The notes below the pieces were generated by a model. The model made no database searches. It saw only the letters and a program-made list of their open reading frames with translations, and had not been told where the DNA came from. Positions 24,401 through 36,700 of a stretch of 64,000 nucleotides of DNA are shown in pieces. A program made the position numbers and the translations under genes. Origin of the DNA: Eriocheir sinensis (lineage: Eukaryota; Arthropoda; Malacostraca; Decapoda; Varunidae); the NCBI RefSeq assembly GCF_024679095.1, contig NC_066516.1, forward strand, positions 6,462,681 to 6,526,680, given 5' to 3'. Every line of letters starts with the position of its first letter. The first letter of the stretch is position 1.

Positions 24401-26312
24401 AGTGACTCCACCCCCGGCACCTGTCTGCTGGCGCCGGGAGGTACGTGGCCTCCGTGAACTTGACAAAACTAGGAATGGAGACGGATTTTTTTAGTGCAAT
24501 AGCAAAAAGTACATAAATAAAATAATGCATGTGTGAATTGCTTACCTCATTCATTTTGTGTTTTTGCAAGTATGTCAAACTTACTAATAACTTTAAAAAG
24601 ATCAATGCAACTCTAATTTGAAGTATTAAGACAAGAACATATGACCTTTATTATATTTCAATCACTGAGCCTTTCTTTAAATTTTTTCTTTATATTTCAT
24701 ATATATAGTAGTCCCATTTCTTTAGTTATTACTATAAAGAAATGGGACTACTTTATACTACACCTACCAAAGACCCTTCCCATGTCCTCACTTTCCATTT
24801 CCCTATTGTCTCATCAACACCAGAGAGTAGTTCAGCAAGCTCTCTCTTTCCACACCACACTACATTCACACAACATACACACCTTTTCCCAAAATTTAAA
24901 ATGGCACAATTACGCTCTGCCTCGGAGTCCACGCCTGGGGGGGGGGGGACCACAGATTCCCCCAGGGAGGACTCCCCTTCTGGCTGCCGAATTGAGAGGT
25001 GTCTTGATAACTCCTCAAACCTATTTATTATCAATTTCTGCAACATTTGCAGTCTTCACTCTAATTTTCATTCTGTGGAACACCATCTCCTCTAAACCTC
25101 ACCTTCTCTTCCTCACCGAAACACAGGTTTCTGAGGCTACTGACAGCAATCTCTACTCTGTTCCCTCCTACTATCTCTATTCTAAATTTCAATCCAAAGC
25201 TGGATGTTGCACCTATGTGTGCAATGACATCATTTGCTCTCGTGCCCACGACCTTGACTCTTCAGAATTTTCCACCATCTGGCTAAGACTTCATTGTCAT
25301 TATATTACTAAATACATCTGTGCTGTTCATCTCTCACCTAACTCTACTAACTATGTAAAATTCTTTGACTATTTGAACTCTAAAGTGGAGCACATCTTGA
25401 CTGACTCTCCCTTCGCTGAAATCTCCATCCTAGGAGATTTTAATGTTCACCACCAGCTTTGGCTTTCATTCGCTTTCACTGACCAACCTGGTGAACAAAC
25501 CTACAACTTTGCTCTCCTCAATGATCTAGAGCAGTTGGTTCAGCCCCCCACACATATTCCCGACCGTCTTGGAGACAGGCCCAACATACTAGACCTCTTC
25601 CTTACCTCTAACCTTCTACTTACTCTGTCAAACTGTTCTCTTCGTTGGGCTCCTCCAATCACAACATCATTTATGTATCCTGTCCTATATCACTCCTGTA
25701 CATCCTCTGGACCCACCGAAGAGGTGATGCTTCTGGCATTTTGCTTCAGCTCGGTGGGACGACCTGAGGATATACTTTTCTGATTTCCCGTGGAATGATT
25801 ACTGCTTCCAGGAGAGAGACTCCTCTGTATGTGCCCAGCGCATCACAGAGGTGATTGTCTATGGAATGGAGGCACACATTCCACGTACTTTCTGTACTCC
25901 TCATGCTAAAAAGCCTTGGTTTAATCACGCTTATTATCTTGCTATCGAAGATAGAGAGGCAGCTCACAAAAGGTACCAGAGCCTTCGCACTGCTGCTAAC
26001 CATGATCTTTATATTTCTGCCCGGAATCGTGCCAAATCTATTCTTTGACTTACCAAAACCTCTTTCATTAACCCTTAGAGTACGGGTGGTGATATATTTC
26101 TCTGGATGCTGTGCACGGGGAAAATTTAGGCATTTAAAAGAGGTGGAAACTGGAAATGGTGCCTTTCTTCTTTGCAATAATTGTTTATTCATCTAGTATA
26201 TATGGTGGTGTTATAAAACTTCCCTCCTAATAATAATAAAAAAAGTTATGATGGCCGAAAATATTGCGCATTTTCTCGTGGCCGTGACATGTCGCGTGGA
26301 AGCACCCCACTT

Positions 26313-26346
<34 letters not shown>

Positions 26347-29300
26347 CCCCTACTTGCCCCTCCCTCCTCTGTCAATGTCACTACCATAGCAGTCATCAGT
26401 CACTGTCACTTTGATTCTCCCGCGCTCTACTTCCGCCCAGAGCAGAGGAACTGCTTGATGTGTCACGAGACATGACAGATGTATTCTGAACAAAAGTGGA
26501 AAATGATTTGTGGCCTTCGGTAGGCTGCGTGCTGGAGACGAATGAGAGTGTGTATGGATGCCAGATGCCTCCACCATTCTTCTGAGTCAAGAACTGGTGG
26601 TATATTTGAAACGTTGGGAGCGTAGAGTGTGATGATTATATATATGATCCCTGTACGGTTGGGGCGTGTGGTAGCGCACTTATATATACGATTGCTGTAA
26701 TCTAAGGGTTAATAGAAAATGTCAAAACCTTACTTTTTCTAATTCTTCCCAGGACTTCTGGCACCTAGCCAAAAAACATCTCCAATTTCACTTCTTCATC
26801 TTTTTCTCCTCTCCTTAACCCTGACAGCGGCACCGCCGTCTCATCTATCTCTAAGGCTGAACTCTTCTCTCAAACTTTCTGTTAAAACTCCACTTTGGAC
26901 GATTCTGGGCATATTCCTCCTACACATCCCCCCTCTGACTCCTTTATGCCTGTGATTAAGATTCTTAAGAACGATGTTTTCTGTGCCCTCTCTGGCCTCA
27001 ACTCTCAGAAGGCTTATGGATCTGATGGAGTGCCTCCTATTGTTCTTAAAAACTGTACTTCTGTACTGACACTCTGCCTAGTCAAACTCTTTCGTCTCTG
27101 CCTATCAACATCTACCTTTCCTTCCTGCTGGAAGTACGCCTTCATACAGCCTGTGCCTAAGAAGGGTGACCGTTCCAATCCCTCAAACCACTGCCCTATA
27201 GCTTTACTTTCCTGTCTATCTAAAGCTTTTGAATCAATCCTTAACTGGAAGATTCAAAAGCATCTTTCCACTTCTGACCTTCTATCTGATTGCCAGTATG
27301 AGTTCCGCAAGGGGCATTCTACTGGCAATCTTCTTGCTCTCTTAACTGACTCTTGGTCATCCTCTCTTAATCATTTCGATGAAACTTTCTCAGTTGCGCT
27401 AGACATATCGAAAGGTTTCGATAGTCTGGCACAAGTCTTTGCTTTCTAAACTGCCCTCTTTCAGATTCTATCCTTCTCTCTGTTCCTTTATCTCCAGTTT
27501 CCTTTCTGGCCATTCTATCAACAGTGGTGTTCCACAGGGCTCTGTTCTGTCATCCACTCTCTTCCTGTTATTCATTAATGATCTTCTTTCTATAACAAAC
27601 TGTCCTATCCACTCATACGCTGACAACTCCACTCTGCATTATTCAATTTCTTTCAACAGAAGACCCTCTCAACAGGAATTACAAGACTCAAGACTGGAGC
27701 CTGCAGAACGCTTAACCTCAGACCTTGCTAGCATTTCTGATTGGGGTAAAAGGAACCTTGTATCCTTCAATGCCTCAAAAACCCAATTTCTCCATCTATC
27801 AACTCAACACAATCTTCCAAACACCTTTCCCCTATTCTTCGACAAGACTGAACTGTCACCTTCTTCAATACTAAATATCCTCGGTCTATCCTTAGCTCAA
27901 AATCTCAACTGGAAACTTCACATCTCCTCTCTTACTAAATCAGCTTCCTCGAGGTTGGGTGTTCTGTATCGTCTCTGCCAGTTCTTCTCTCCCACACAGA
28001 TACTTTCCATATATAGGGGCCTTGTCCGCCCTCGTATGGAGTATGCATCTCACGTGTGGGGGGGCTCCACTCACACAGCTCTTCTGGACAAAGTGGAGTC
28101 TAAGGCTCTTCGTCTCATCAGCTCTCCTCCCCTTACTGACAGCCTTCTACCCTCTTAAATTCCGCTGCCTTGTTGCATCTCTTTCTATCTTCTATCGATA
28201 TTTTCATGCTGACTGCTCTTCTGAACTTGCTAACTGCATGCCTCCCCCCCTCCTGTGGCCCCGTTGCACACGACTTTTTACTCATGCTCATCCCTATACT
28301 CTCCAAACCCCTTATGCAAGAGTTAACCAGCATCTCCATTCTTTCATTCCCTTCACTGGTAAACTCTGGAACAGTCTTCCTTCGTCTGTATTTCCTCCTG
28401 CCTATGACTTGACCTCTTTCAAGAAGTGTATCAAGACACCTCTCCATCCGAAATTGACCTCTCTTTTGGCCACTCTATGCTTATCACTATATGAGAGCAA
28501 CAGTTAGCAGGCTTTTTTTTTACATCTTCTTTTTGTTGCCCTTGAGTTGCTCTCTGTGCTGTAAAAAAAAAAAAAGTTTAGCATTGCTTATTATCACCAT
28601 ATATATCATTTACATTATTATTTACTTGTATTTTATTAGGCAAAGAAACATTACTATATTGTGGAGTCTTTAAAAAGCTATTATCTTGCATCCTAACCAT
28701 AAGTGTACCATTCTTATTACTCAAATAATATTCATCTTATTTCTTTCAGACACCATTACTTTACTCTGCAATTTTCACTCCTAAGCTTTTATTAAAATCA
28801 TCTGCATTTTGCTGCTCCTCTCACACTTGGCTAACAGGACTATCTTTGTATATAAAGTCGATACTAATGGCTACCCCACACCATTAAGTCCACCTTTTCT
28901 TGGTAAAGATTGGTTTTATTAATGCACTCTTTTCCTACTGTACCAACTACTCTTCTGTTGTTGTCTTCTACTAACCTTCAAACATCTTGGAAAACCATAG
29001 GAAGAGCACAGTGATCAAAACAAAGAAATATAATTAAATGAGTTGCAAACCCAAGCAGCAGCGGGTGGCAGACTAGCCCAAAGTGTCTTGATTCACCAAG
29101 ACGAACCCCTCGACTTAAACTTACTCAAGTCACAAACTTTGTAGGAGTCCCCTTGTCATTTTCCACTTGGGGCTGTCTCATATAGAAACATCCCCCTGGT
29201 GAGCAGAGTCGACTTCTGGGTAGCATGCCACATGCCTGTATAGCTGGAGTTGTTTAAGTTATAGGCCTTGATTCAGCCTCACGGAATAATCATCGGTTCA

Positions 29301-30097
29301 ATACAAAGTCATTCCAGTGATATCCCATGATTCTGCATAGACACTTATTACCAAAGGCATGAATTCGCTTCCTCTAGTCACTAATTAGTGTCAATGTCTC
29401 ACAGCCATAGAGTAGGACGGGAGCACAAGCACAAGCAGCCATCTGGGTTCAGTTAGGGTTCATACCTGGTAAGTTAACAACTGGCCATATCCCAGCACTT
29501 TGCATACTGGTGGAGCACCAATGTGTATTTAGACAGGGGTTGCTTACAGCCTATGTTGATCTCAAGAAGGTGTTTGATTCAGTGTATCACAAGGCTCTCT
29601 GGGATCTCCTGCTACTCCGTGGGATTCCTGCAGGAACCGTTGGTCTATTGATTGGCTGTACTCTGTGACTGTGTGTACTATGCTATGCACTTTGCACCTT
29701 CCACTAATTTTTAAATATCTCAAACACTTCATTTACTACTTCTGCTTCTGCTAGTCCCCCTATCTCCCCTCATTACTGCTTCACTAACCTTCCTCTCATA
29801 TCCTTATTGGCTTTTACTGTAAGTCCCACCAGCACCCTCCCTCCTCCCCTTCACCTGGCTCCTCTTTCCACTAAACTCCACACTGGTTACAGTACTGTCA
29901 CTGGACACCTTGATATGATTTACATATTTTCATTGTAGGTGTATGACTTCACTCTGTCTGAAGGGGATATGATGACCCTGGACAACATGAAGCAGACTCT
30001 GACCTGTGTTGACAGGAGCTCCATCCAAGCCAAGATAGACAACCCTCTACCTGATGGATACAAGCTGAAATTAGTCAAGTCACCGTTAGAACCGTAA
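18411..30097 (+). CDS. Aldo-keto reductase with signal peptide and alternative 3' exons
   Basis: NAD(P)H-dependent carbonyl reductase of the AKR TIM-barrel superfamily. Exons: 18411-18420 (ATG AAG GCT G), 18665-18708, 19708-19789, 20294-20418, 20956-21079, 21330-21415, 21990-22169, one of 22770-22940 or 23740-23910, then 29939-30097 (stop) or 24307-24402 (stop). All junctions are GT-AG with matched phases. Using the distal end the product is 326 residues, normal for the family. The catalytic tetrad is present: D71 (YRHVDTA), Y76, K101 (LATKCW) and H134 (YLLHWP). The signature [12 protein letters not shown] lies in exon 7, and GYSPL and IPKST lie in exon 8. Residues 2-18 ([17 protein letters not shown]) look like a cleavable signal peptide, unusual for AKRs. 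A tandem ATG ATG at 19711 could start a cytosolic form. Candidate poly(A) signals AATAAA lie at 30340 and 24516. A Jockey LINE sits between the two last exons. Substrate cannot be told from sequence. Confidence 0.92.
18955..19495 (+). repeat. ~75-bp GC-rich minisatellite, about seven copies
   Basis: Units contain GGCCTCTAGGCTCTGGGG, GTGAGTCTGCCCCT, CACGGCTCTGGCTGGTGG and CGGGGACACTAGGGGCAGTG. In the AKR intron between the signal-peptide exon and exon 3. Confidence 0.95.
21548..21815 (+). repeat. ~134-bp tandem duplication in an AKR intron
   Basis: Two nearly identical copies (AAATTCACACTGGCAAATGA to CAGACAGTAGGTAACCCTTA) with about three differences, in the intron before exon 7. Confidence 0.92.
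22770..22940 (+). CDS. AKR alternative exon 8a
   Basis: 57-codon exon, phase 0 at both ends, flanked by AACAG and GTAGTT. It encodes the AKR strand-helix-strand that binds the cofactor phosphate: GYSPLAKG near the start, [12 protein letters not shown] in the middle and [10 protein letters not shown] near the end. It is homologous and equal in length to the exon at 23740-23910; the two would be redundant if both were included, so mutually exclusive use is inferred. Confidence 0.88.
23740..23910 (+). CDS. AKR alternative exon 8b
   Basis: Second 57-codon version of the cofactor-binding exon, flanked by TTATAG and GTAGAG, phase 0 at both ends. It carries [20 protein letters not shown] and [10 protein letters not shown]. 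The framework residues of 8a are kept while the variable positions differ widely, indicating an old duplication held under selection. It lies 800 bases downstream of 8a. Confidence 0.85.
24307..24402 (+). CDS. AKR alternative last exon 9a
   Basis: Begins after TTGCAG at 24306 and encodes [17 protein letters not shown] followed by a short tail ending at TAG 24400-24402. Its start matches the distal exon at 29939 ([14 protein letters not shown]). An AATAAA lies about 115 bases beyond the stop. It gives a 305-residue product with a shorter C-terminal loop, the part of AKRs that shapes the substrate pocket. Confidence 0.8.
   Translation, partial: VFDFVLPDSAMANLEILHNDIHVSWDPNQVP
24707..24752. repeat. 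Perfect 18-bp hairpin
   Basis: AGTAGTCCCATTTCTTTA at 24707-24724 is exactly complementary to 24735-24752, with a 10-base loop. It immediately precedes the LINE body. Confidence 0.85.
24760..28574 (+). mobile_element. Jockey-like non-LTR retrotransposon (degenerate), inside the AKR gene
   Basis: Plus-strand LINE between AKR exons 9a and 9b. The endonuclease portion begins at ATG 24902; motifs [24 protein letters not shown] and [12 protein letters not shown] lie near 25100-25620. The RT runs 26895-28158 ([48 protein letters not shown]). The catalytic YADD box is changed to YADN (near 27615). At least two frame breaks are visible (about 25090 and 27440), and a nested TTAA element occupies 26068-26712. 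It ends in a poly(A) run at 28562-28574. Not autonomous as it stands. The left border is approximate. Confidence 0.88.
26068..26712. mobile_element. piggyBac-type MITE nested in the Jockey LINE
   Basis: Insertion that interrupts the LINE coding region and is flanked by TTAA on both sides (26068-26071 and 26709-26712). It starts CCCTTAGAGTAC and ends in the complement CCCTTAGATTAC. No transposase is present; the interior has a (CT)n run at 26310-26345. Removing one TTAA copy joins LINE sequence on both sides. Confidence 0.82.
29040..29690. mobile_element. Two RTE-like LINE fragments in opposite orientation
   Basis: 29060-29440 matches the minus-oriented 3' part of the element at 47.2-47.5 kb (shared run CAAAGTCATTCCAG and the MVSHSRM-type text around 29300-29410). 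29545-29690 reads on the plus strand [19 protein letters not shown] and [12 protein letters not shown], the RT fingers-palm region. The opposite orientations mean an inversion or two insertions. Confidence 0.7.
29939..30097 (+). CDS. AKR alternative last exon 9b (distal)
   Basis: Begins after TTGTAG and encodes [17 protein letters not shown], then a longer C-terminal tail ending [14 protein letters not shown] and TAA at 30095-30097. AATAAA at 30340 is a plausible polyadenylation signal. Separated from exon 9a by 5.5 kb that includes a LINE. Confidence 0.85.
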   Translation: MYDFTLSEGDMMTLDNMKQTLTCVDRSSIQAKIDNPLPDGYKLKLVKSPLEP

Positions 30098-30345
30098 AAC
30101 GGCACTGAAATATATTTTTTCCTCGAGACTATTAATCTATTACAATATTTAATAAGTGGCTTATTTATACAGGGTGAAAGTTTGACTCCAAAAACCTTTT
30201 CTAATTCAGAAGACCCACAATTTAACACAAGATTGGGCTTAAGGAAGTTTGCTATGGATTTATATGCTGTATTAATATAAAAAATAATTTGTATAATAAA
30301 ATAATTGTAATTAATTACTGCAATAGGTTTTCTCAGGCCAATAAA

Positions 30346-31534
30346 GTTTAAATTTTTCTTTTTTCTTTTAATATCAGTTAAAGCAGTGCTCAAAAATGTT
30401 GTGTGGGCAGGAATATTTACCTGTGTGATATACAGGAAATGAGCTACAGCCGTGCAGTAGAATCTTTGAGTCTCCATCAGTCAGTGACCACCATCCTCTA
30501 TCATTGTCTTCATGACATGTGTATTCTTCTGCTTCCTAAGAACGTGAATCATCTGCCTTACCTATCACCATTCTGTTTTCAATGAGTTTTCTTGAACTTC
30601 AAAAAACATCGACCACCTAACTGTGAAGGTGATGGCTCTCAAATCTTCAGCTTTCAGGCAACATCAGTGCAAGTGTCCCTAACCTTTTTTCTGGCTTGGC
30701 TTAAAGAAATGCACAGATCTTAGACACTCTTGCTACTAAGTGTGCACATGTGGGCATCACTACTCCACTGACTGACATGCAACCAGATGCATATATGGGC
30801 TGGGGAGACGTTCCTTGTGTGATGATAAAAAAAAAGAAAAAAAAAAAAGAAAAAAAAAAGAACAACCAACAGGAGAAAATGAAAGACCAATGCCTGTAAA
30901 AATATTGAATGATAGGGAAAAAAATGAAGTGATTATCATTATGACTGAAAGAACCAAGTTGACTTTGATGCTATACTTATAGGTGAATGTGAAACACGAG
31001 GAAAATATGCTGACCTTGAGATGGGGAAATTTTCAGACTGTCGTGAAAATGTGACGCGTGAAACTTTGAGAGCACCAGCTAACCTTGAGTAGGTACCCTT
31101 TGTGCCCTCCATGAAGACAGTGTGTTGGATGACAGAAGACAACCTACTACATGTGGCTTTAAAGCTTTGTTTTGCTCTGACAAGGCACAGCACTCTTGAT
31201 GAAAGGGTAGCATCCAGAGAATAGGATGGCCTAGTAAAAAAATAGTATAGTATAGAAATTTTAGTTAACATTACTGGTGATGAGAAGGTGTGGTGTGCAG
31301 GACATGTTGAGTGCATTGAGGAGGCAGTTGAGATGATCAGGACCTGCTGTCTCATTATTTGCACTTTAATAAAGGCCCCATGCAAATGAAGTGCATTAAG
31401 ATACCATGAAATTTTGGTGCTTATGGTTAGTGGCATAATGATCTACAAATTATTTCCTTTACATTTATATTTCACCAACAACCATTACAACCACCATCAC
31501 AACCTCAACCATGAAACAAGTCAACTTAACATGA
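30346..31534. other. Tail-to-tail spacer between AKR and JMJD4
   Basis: Holds the downstream flanks of both genes, with A-runs near 30828-30860. No conserved frame seen. Confidence 0.55.
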
Positions 31535-33729
31535 TCATGACAGAGTCTGCACTATCTCTTGCAAGAGCTGTGAGGGCGGCTCCTCCATCTTTGTGAAGAC
31601 CTGCAGCTCCTCCAAGCGCGGGTCGTCTAACAGCTTCTCCAGGCACCATTGGATTCTCTTCAGGTCATATGTGGCGTGGTTTCTGCCCAGGTGCCAGTGA
31701 CCAAAACTGATTACTTCTTCATTTTCTGGAAAAAAAAGGATCTGTGAATAAGAGGCAAGTCATCTCAGTTCTCAGTCATTTAGAAAAAAAAAACAAAAAA
31801 AAAAAAAAAAAGCAGGGTCTGCAAAATCAAGATCTACTGTGCATGCCAAAGTGGAACTGCCCCTACACATAATACAAAATAGCCTTATAACGGAAGATGA
31901 TTCTTCTTAACACCAAATTGATGAAAATAAACTAATAAAGTAATGAGTGATGGCCTACTCTGCAGCATATTGATTCTTCGGTGAGCAATTGTGCACAGCA
32001 GCATGTAAAACTCCTGGTAGTCCATCCCATGAGTGGCTTTCAGAAGTAGCTGGCACTGCTCAGGCCACTCATCCATACTGCTGCAATCCCTGATAGCATT
32101 CTCAACCTGCAGCAAAGAATGTATCATTCAAAATATGCTTTAGAAATGGGCAAGTTTATTTCCTCCCTCAATTAAAAGCTTATTGCATAAGGGGTGTCAA
32201 CTGTAGAAGTTGTCTGGCACATGACAATTTTCCTCATTAATTCAAAACAAACCTGCCATACAGAAACCTTTGTATCCTTTCTCACCTGGTTGACAGATTC
32301 AACAAGGAAGTCCCAGGCAATGTGGATATTTGTACCATTTAACCAGTTGTGGTTGATAGAGATGGTGTCTTCCTGTCAGTGGTAAACAATAAATTTAGAA
32401 AAATCTACATAATAGTATATTTGAAAATTAACAGCTCAGCAAGTTACTTCAGTGCTTCTTCTTCCAAGACAGACCAATTTCTAAAAGTAATACATACACC
32501 TGGTACACTGAAAAGTATGACAGGTGAGATGAAAACAGATGGCCTCATTTGCTGCAGAATCCTGTAAATCTGTAGCAGGTTCTCAAACATTAGCAAACTT
32601 ACAAGGTTCCAAACTTGATGGTACCATCCTGAAGGTACAAATATTGTTTGTCCTTGTTCTTGGATTACTTCCAGTCGGCCAGATGCTGAGGCGGCTTTGG
32701 GGAATTGTGAAGAATCCCTAAAAAGAATTGATAGTTTGTCACTTCCTCTTGCAGGTATTATTTATCTAAAAAATTACAAATGCACAAATTAATGATAAAA
32801 AAGTAATTAATGAAAAGATGAAACCCTGACCTCAGCATAAACAGCTGAAAAGCTTCTAAAAAATTTTCTTTCTTATCAACAGTGACATTAATTAAAATCC
32901 TACATATGAGCTATAGCCATGGGCTTAGTAAAGGGACTAGGGTAAATATGATTGACACTGGACGTACACCAGCCTTGTTTATCTTTCAGTAAACCTCATT
33001 TTTAAATGCTTTTGTCATATTTTATATTTTCATAAAGATTGCTTGACCAAACTCTATAAAACTTGACCAGATGTGGTTTTATGAAAACTCCATGCAACAC
33101 AAGAAAATTGGTGCAAATCAGCATATAAATGGTCCCATATAACTGAAATGAAGCCGCCTTATCTTGAGAATAATGGTGGTTATGCAGATCAATTTTCTGC
33201 TCAATCTCACCTCAGTTCTGGAGAGTCAATGTCATACACCGGTGTGCCGTATATGTCACGAAGGTTCTGTTCCTCCCCAGGGGGATAAAATACCCATCTT
33301 TTCCGGCCACATATGTTGGTGGACCAGCTGTAGGAGCGGAAGACATCAGCGTGGAAGGGAGTCCTGAAACAAAATTGATATTTTTCTTATTTCTTTAAGT
33401 CCTCAATCAGATAAAAGCGTACAGCAAAAATGGTAACTAAAACAGCAAAACTGGCTTTATGATTCTTGACCATGACTACCCATCTTCATCAAGCTATTGC
33501 CATATTAGTGAAGTAATGATTTTGCTATATATGACCAACAAGCTTATGGCCACACATTTTTTTTTTTTGCAGCTCCAGGGCACGAAACAAAAAAGCAACA
33601 AAAAATCCCTCAGGGAATAAAGATAAAAATGTTATATACCATTACTGTTACTTTTACAACACTGTTCAATGAGAGGCATCGGCAATGTATTGAAATTCTT
33701 TAGTAAAGTGACATGGATTTGATAATGCT

Positions 33730-33768
<39 letters not shown>

Positions 33769-36700
33769 AATGAGAATACACACTTTCTTGATGCTCACAT
33801 TCACAGAAGAAGCCACTCACCAGCTTCCCTTGGGTCCAATGTATACAAACTGGTAATCATCTTGGATATCTTCTCTCACTCCCCAAAACTCATTGAGCCA
33901 GTCAGAAGCAAAGAACTGGAGGGTTGTATAAGCATCATACTCAGGATATGCTTGTACAAAGTGCCAGTCCTAAAAAGATTGCATATTTATTAGACAAATA
34001 AAATCATAAAAATGTCAATCACCCCCTACAAAACAATAAACTCATTGGCTTGTTGACACCTCATTAAAAGTATATACAAAGAAGATGCCTAAATATTTTA
34101 CTATAAGTCCAGAGGCTCCCATCAGCTCTCAATTATCCTCTATCATAATCCAGTACTAGGAACATTGTAAATACAGCTTAGGAGAGGGATTCAAACCACC
34201 TAAGAACTAAATTGCATACATCTCTATTTCCACATGACATAGTTAAACAACAAAATAAGCAAAATTTGTAATAATTTATTATATTTCCATTAAGCAACTT
34301 TACCTTAAGATAAAGGCACAATTGTTTTCCCTCTGAAGATTTCCTGAGGCCATTCCAGTAGTGTATATACTCCTGCAAGGTAGAGGTCTTCTTCTCTTGT
34401 GAGTCATAATGCTTCTGGTCACAGTCTGCCACCGGCACCTTCGCCTCACCTGAAGATGTGGTGAGGAGCGTTTAGCACAACACTGCACTATTTGTTCAGT
34501 GAAAGCCTGTGCTAAATTAATGTTATTAGTTTTCTTATCATAACATGCCATGCTGGGCTCTCTTCCGCTCACCCCACTATGCCTATTGTCCAGTGAAACA
34601 AATCACTATTCATAATAAATAATTAAACCATCCTAGCATCACAGAGACATACCAATTCTCGATTCTCAGTTCTCTTGAAGTCAGCTGGCAGTTGATCTAT
34701 CAGCACCCTGCTTCGGGCTGCCATAAATTGACAAAGGCCCGTGCTCCCCCCTTTATGGAGGGAGCAATCTCAAAACATCACCTCCTGCTGCGGGGTTTTG
34801 CAGTATTATTCTAGTGTTTGCCCATACTCATCCCTTGCAACCAAAATTGACAAGGAGGGCTTTACCCCTCTTATCTTAATCAACCCAGATATAACATCAC
34901 CTAACAACAGGACTCACCCCCTCAACACCCCCCAATTAACCATTTCCATGGGAAAAGGTTATTAACATTTTCACGCATACCCTCCCATCTGATTTTCTTG
35001 TCCAAAACGCACACCTAACTGGCTATTGGGAGGCCTGATTTTGGTACCTTGAGCACGCAGTATAAATTTTTTCAAAACTCGCTTATCGAATCTTTGGCTC
35101 GGTTCACTTTTATGAAACTACATACATTACACTGTAAATTGTAAGCTCTTTCATATGGAGAGAAAAAAAATAATGTTTGTTTTATATTTTACCGAGATAT
35201 TGTGAGTTAAACTGACTAGAACCGATTTCTGAAATAAAAAAAACTCACATTTTCACATAGAAGGAATAAAATATAACAAATTGTGTTTTATAACAAAAGA
35301 AGCGGACAATTATGAGCTAATTAGCGCACAGTGCCTAAGTAATCAAACAGCATCTGTGATTGCAAGAAGCAGCAACAAATTGATCATTGGGAAAACCTTT
35401 TGGAAAAATGTGGCAATCCCAGCCGTCCTGTATGGTACCGACTTAGTAACTTTTTCAAAAAATGAGATTCAAAAACTCCAAACCATCGAAAATAAAGTCT
35501 GGCAAACTATTTTGGGGGGGACAAAAGGCACTCCTTCAAGTACTTTAAGAGGTGAAATAGGAGTATCTAGCATGGAGACCAGGCTGAACACAAATAAGCT
35601 CAATTATATTAAATATTTATTACACAAAGACGATACACTTGTGGGAGAGATATTTACCAGACTAAGAGAGGAGTACAAGAAAGAGTACTGGGTGAAGGAC
35701 ATATACAACATCACACAAGAGACAGGCCGAGGTCAGGTCAACCTAAGAACTGTTAAGAAGGATTTCATGAAAAAATACATTAAGAGAAATTGACACCACT
35801 AAATGGAAAGAGGAAATTAACCAAAAGAGCAGCCTGAGTCGATACAAAGAGTTCAAAACAGACATAAAGCAAGAAGATTTCTATGATAACACATATGCCT
35901 CCATAATACTTTTTAAATGCAGAACAAACACTTTAAATTTAAATGATAGAAGAAGATGTATAGGAGAAACAGTAAGGTGTGATGGCTGTGGTGCTGAGAA
36001 GGAAAATCTTGATCACTTTTTATTGTATTGTGAAAACCTAAAAGAAATAAGACAGAAATGTAAGATATATGATCAGCCTTATTAAGAAAATTGGCTGGGA
36101 GAGCTCCTCTTCAGTGACACCATTGATAAAAATTTATTGAAAAAAGCTCTGAGTGAACTTTGGGAAAAAAGGAACAAGCACCAAGAATAGAAAAAAGACA
36201 AGAAAAGAAAGGCACGAAATAAACAAAATCGGGGGGGCCGTTGCAAAGGCTAACCCCCTGAACATCAATGGAACAGAACAGAACAGAGCAACAAACAGAA
36301 TTTTGATACACCAATTATAACGGTCATAAATTTGAAAAAAAAAGAAAAAAAAAAAAGATTTTTTTCAAAAATGTTAACTTTTTCCACTTAGCCCCTATCT
36401 CCATAACTGTTATATTTTTTTATGGTTTCATCTTAAAGAACAGATCATTACTTATACAATGGTAGTTTCAGATTTCTTATGTGACGTATAGTTGAGTTAG
36501 GTTTGAAAGAAAAAAAATCTTTAGTAACCCTGCCCCCCGCCACACACTAACCCGTCCGCGACCGCTAGAAAGTCAACTGAAGAGATTTTATGTTCGCGTC
36601 ACCAGTCACCCAGGAAAATTCCCCGGCAAAAAGGGTCTATCGGCTTACCTTGAGCCGACATGCGCTAGCCTAGCCTGTCTACAGACCAAGTATCACGCGT

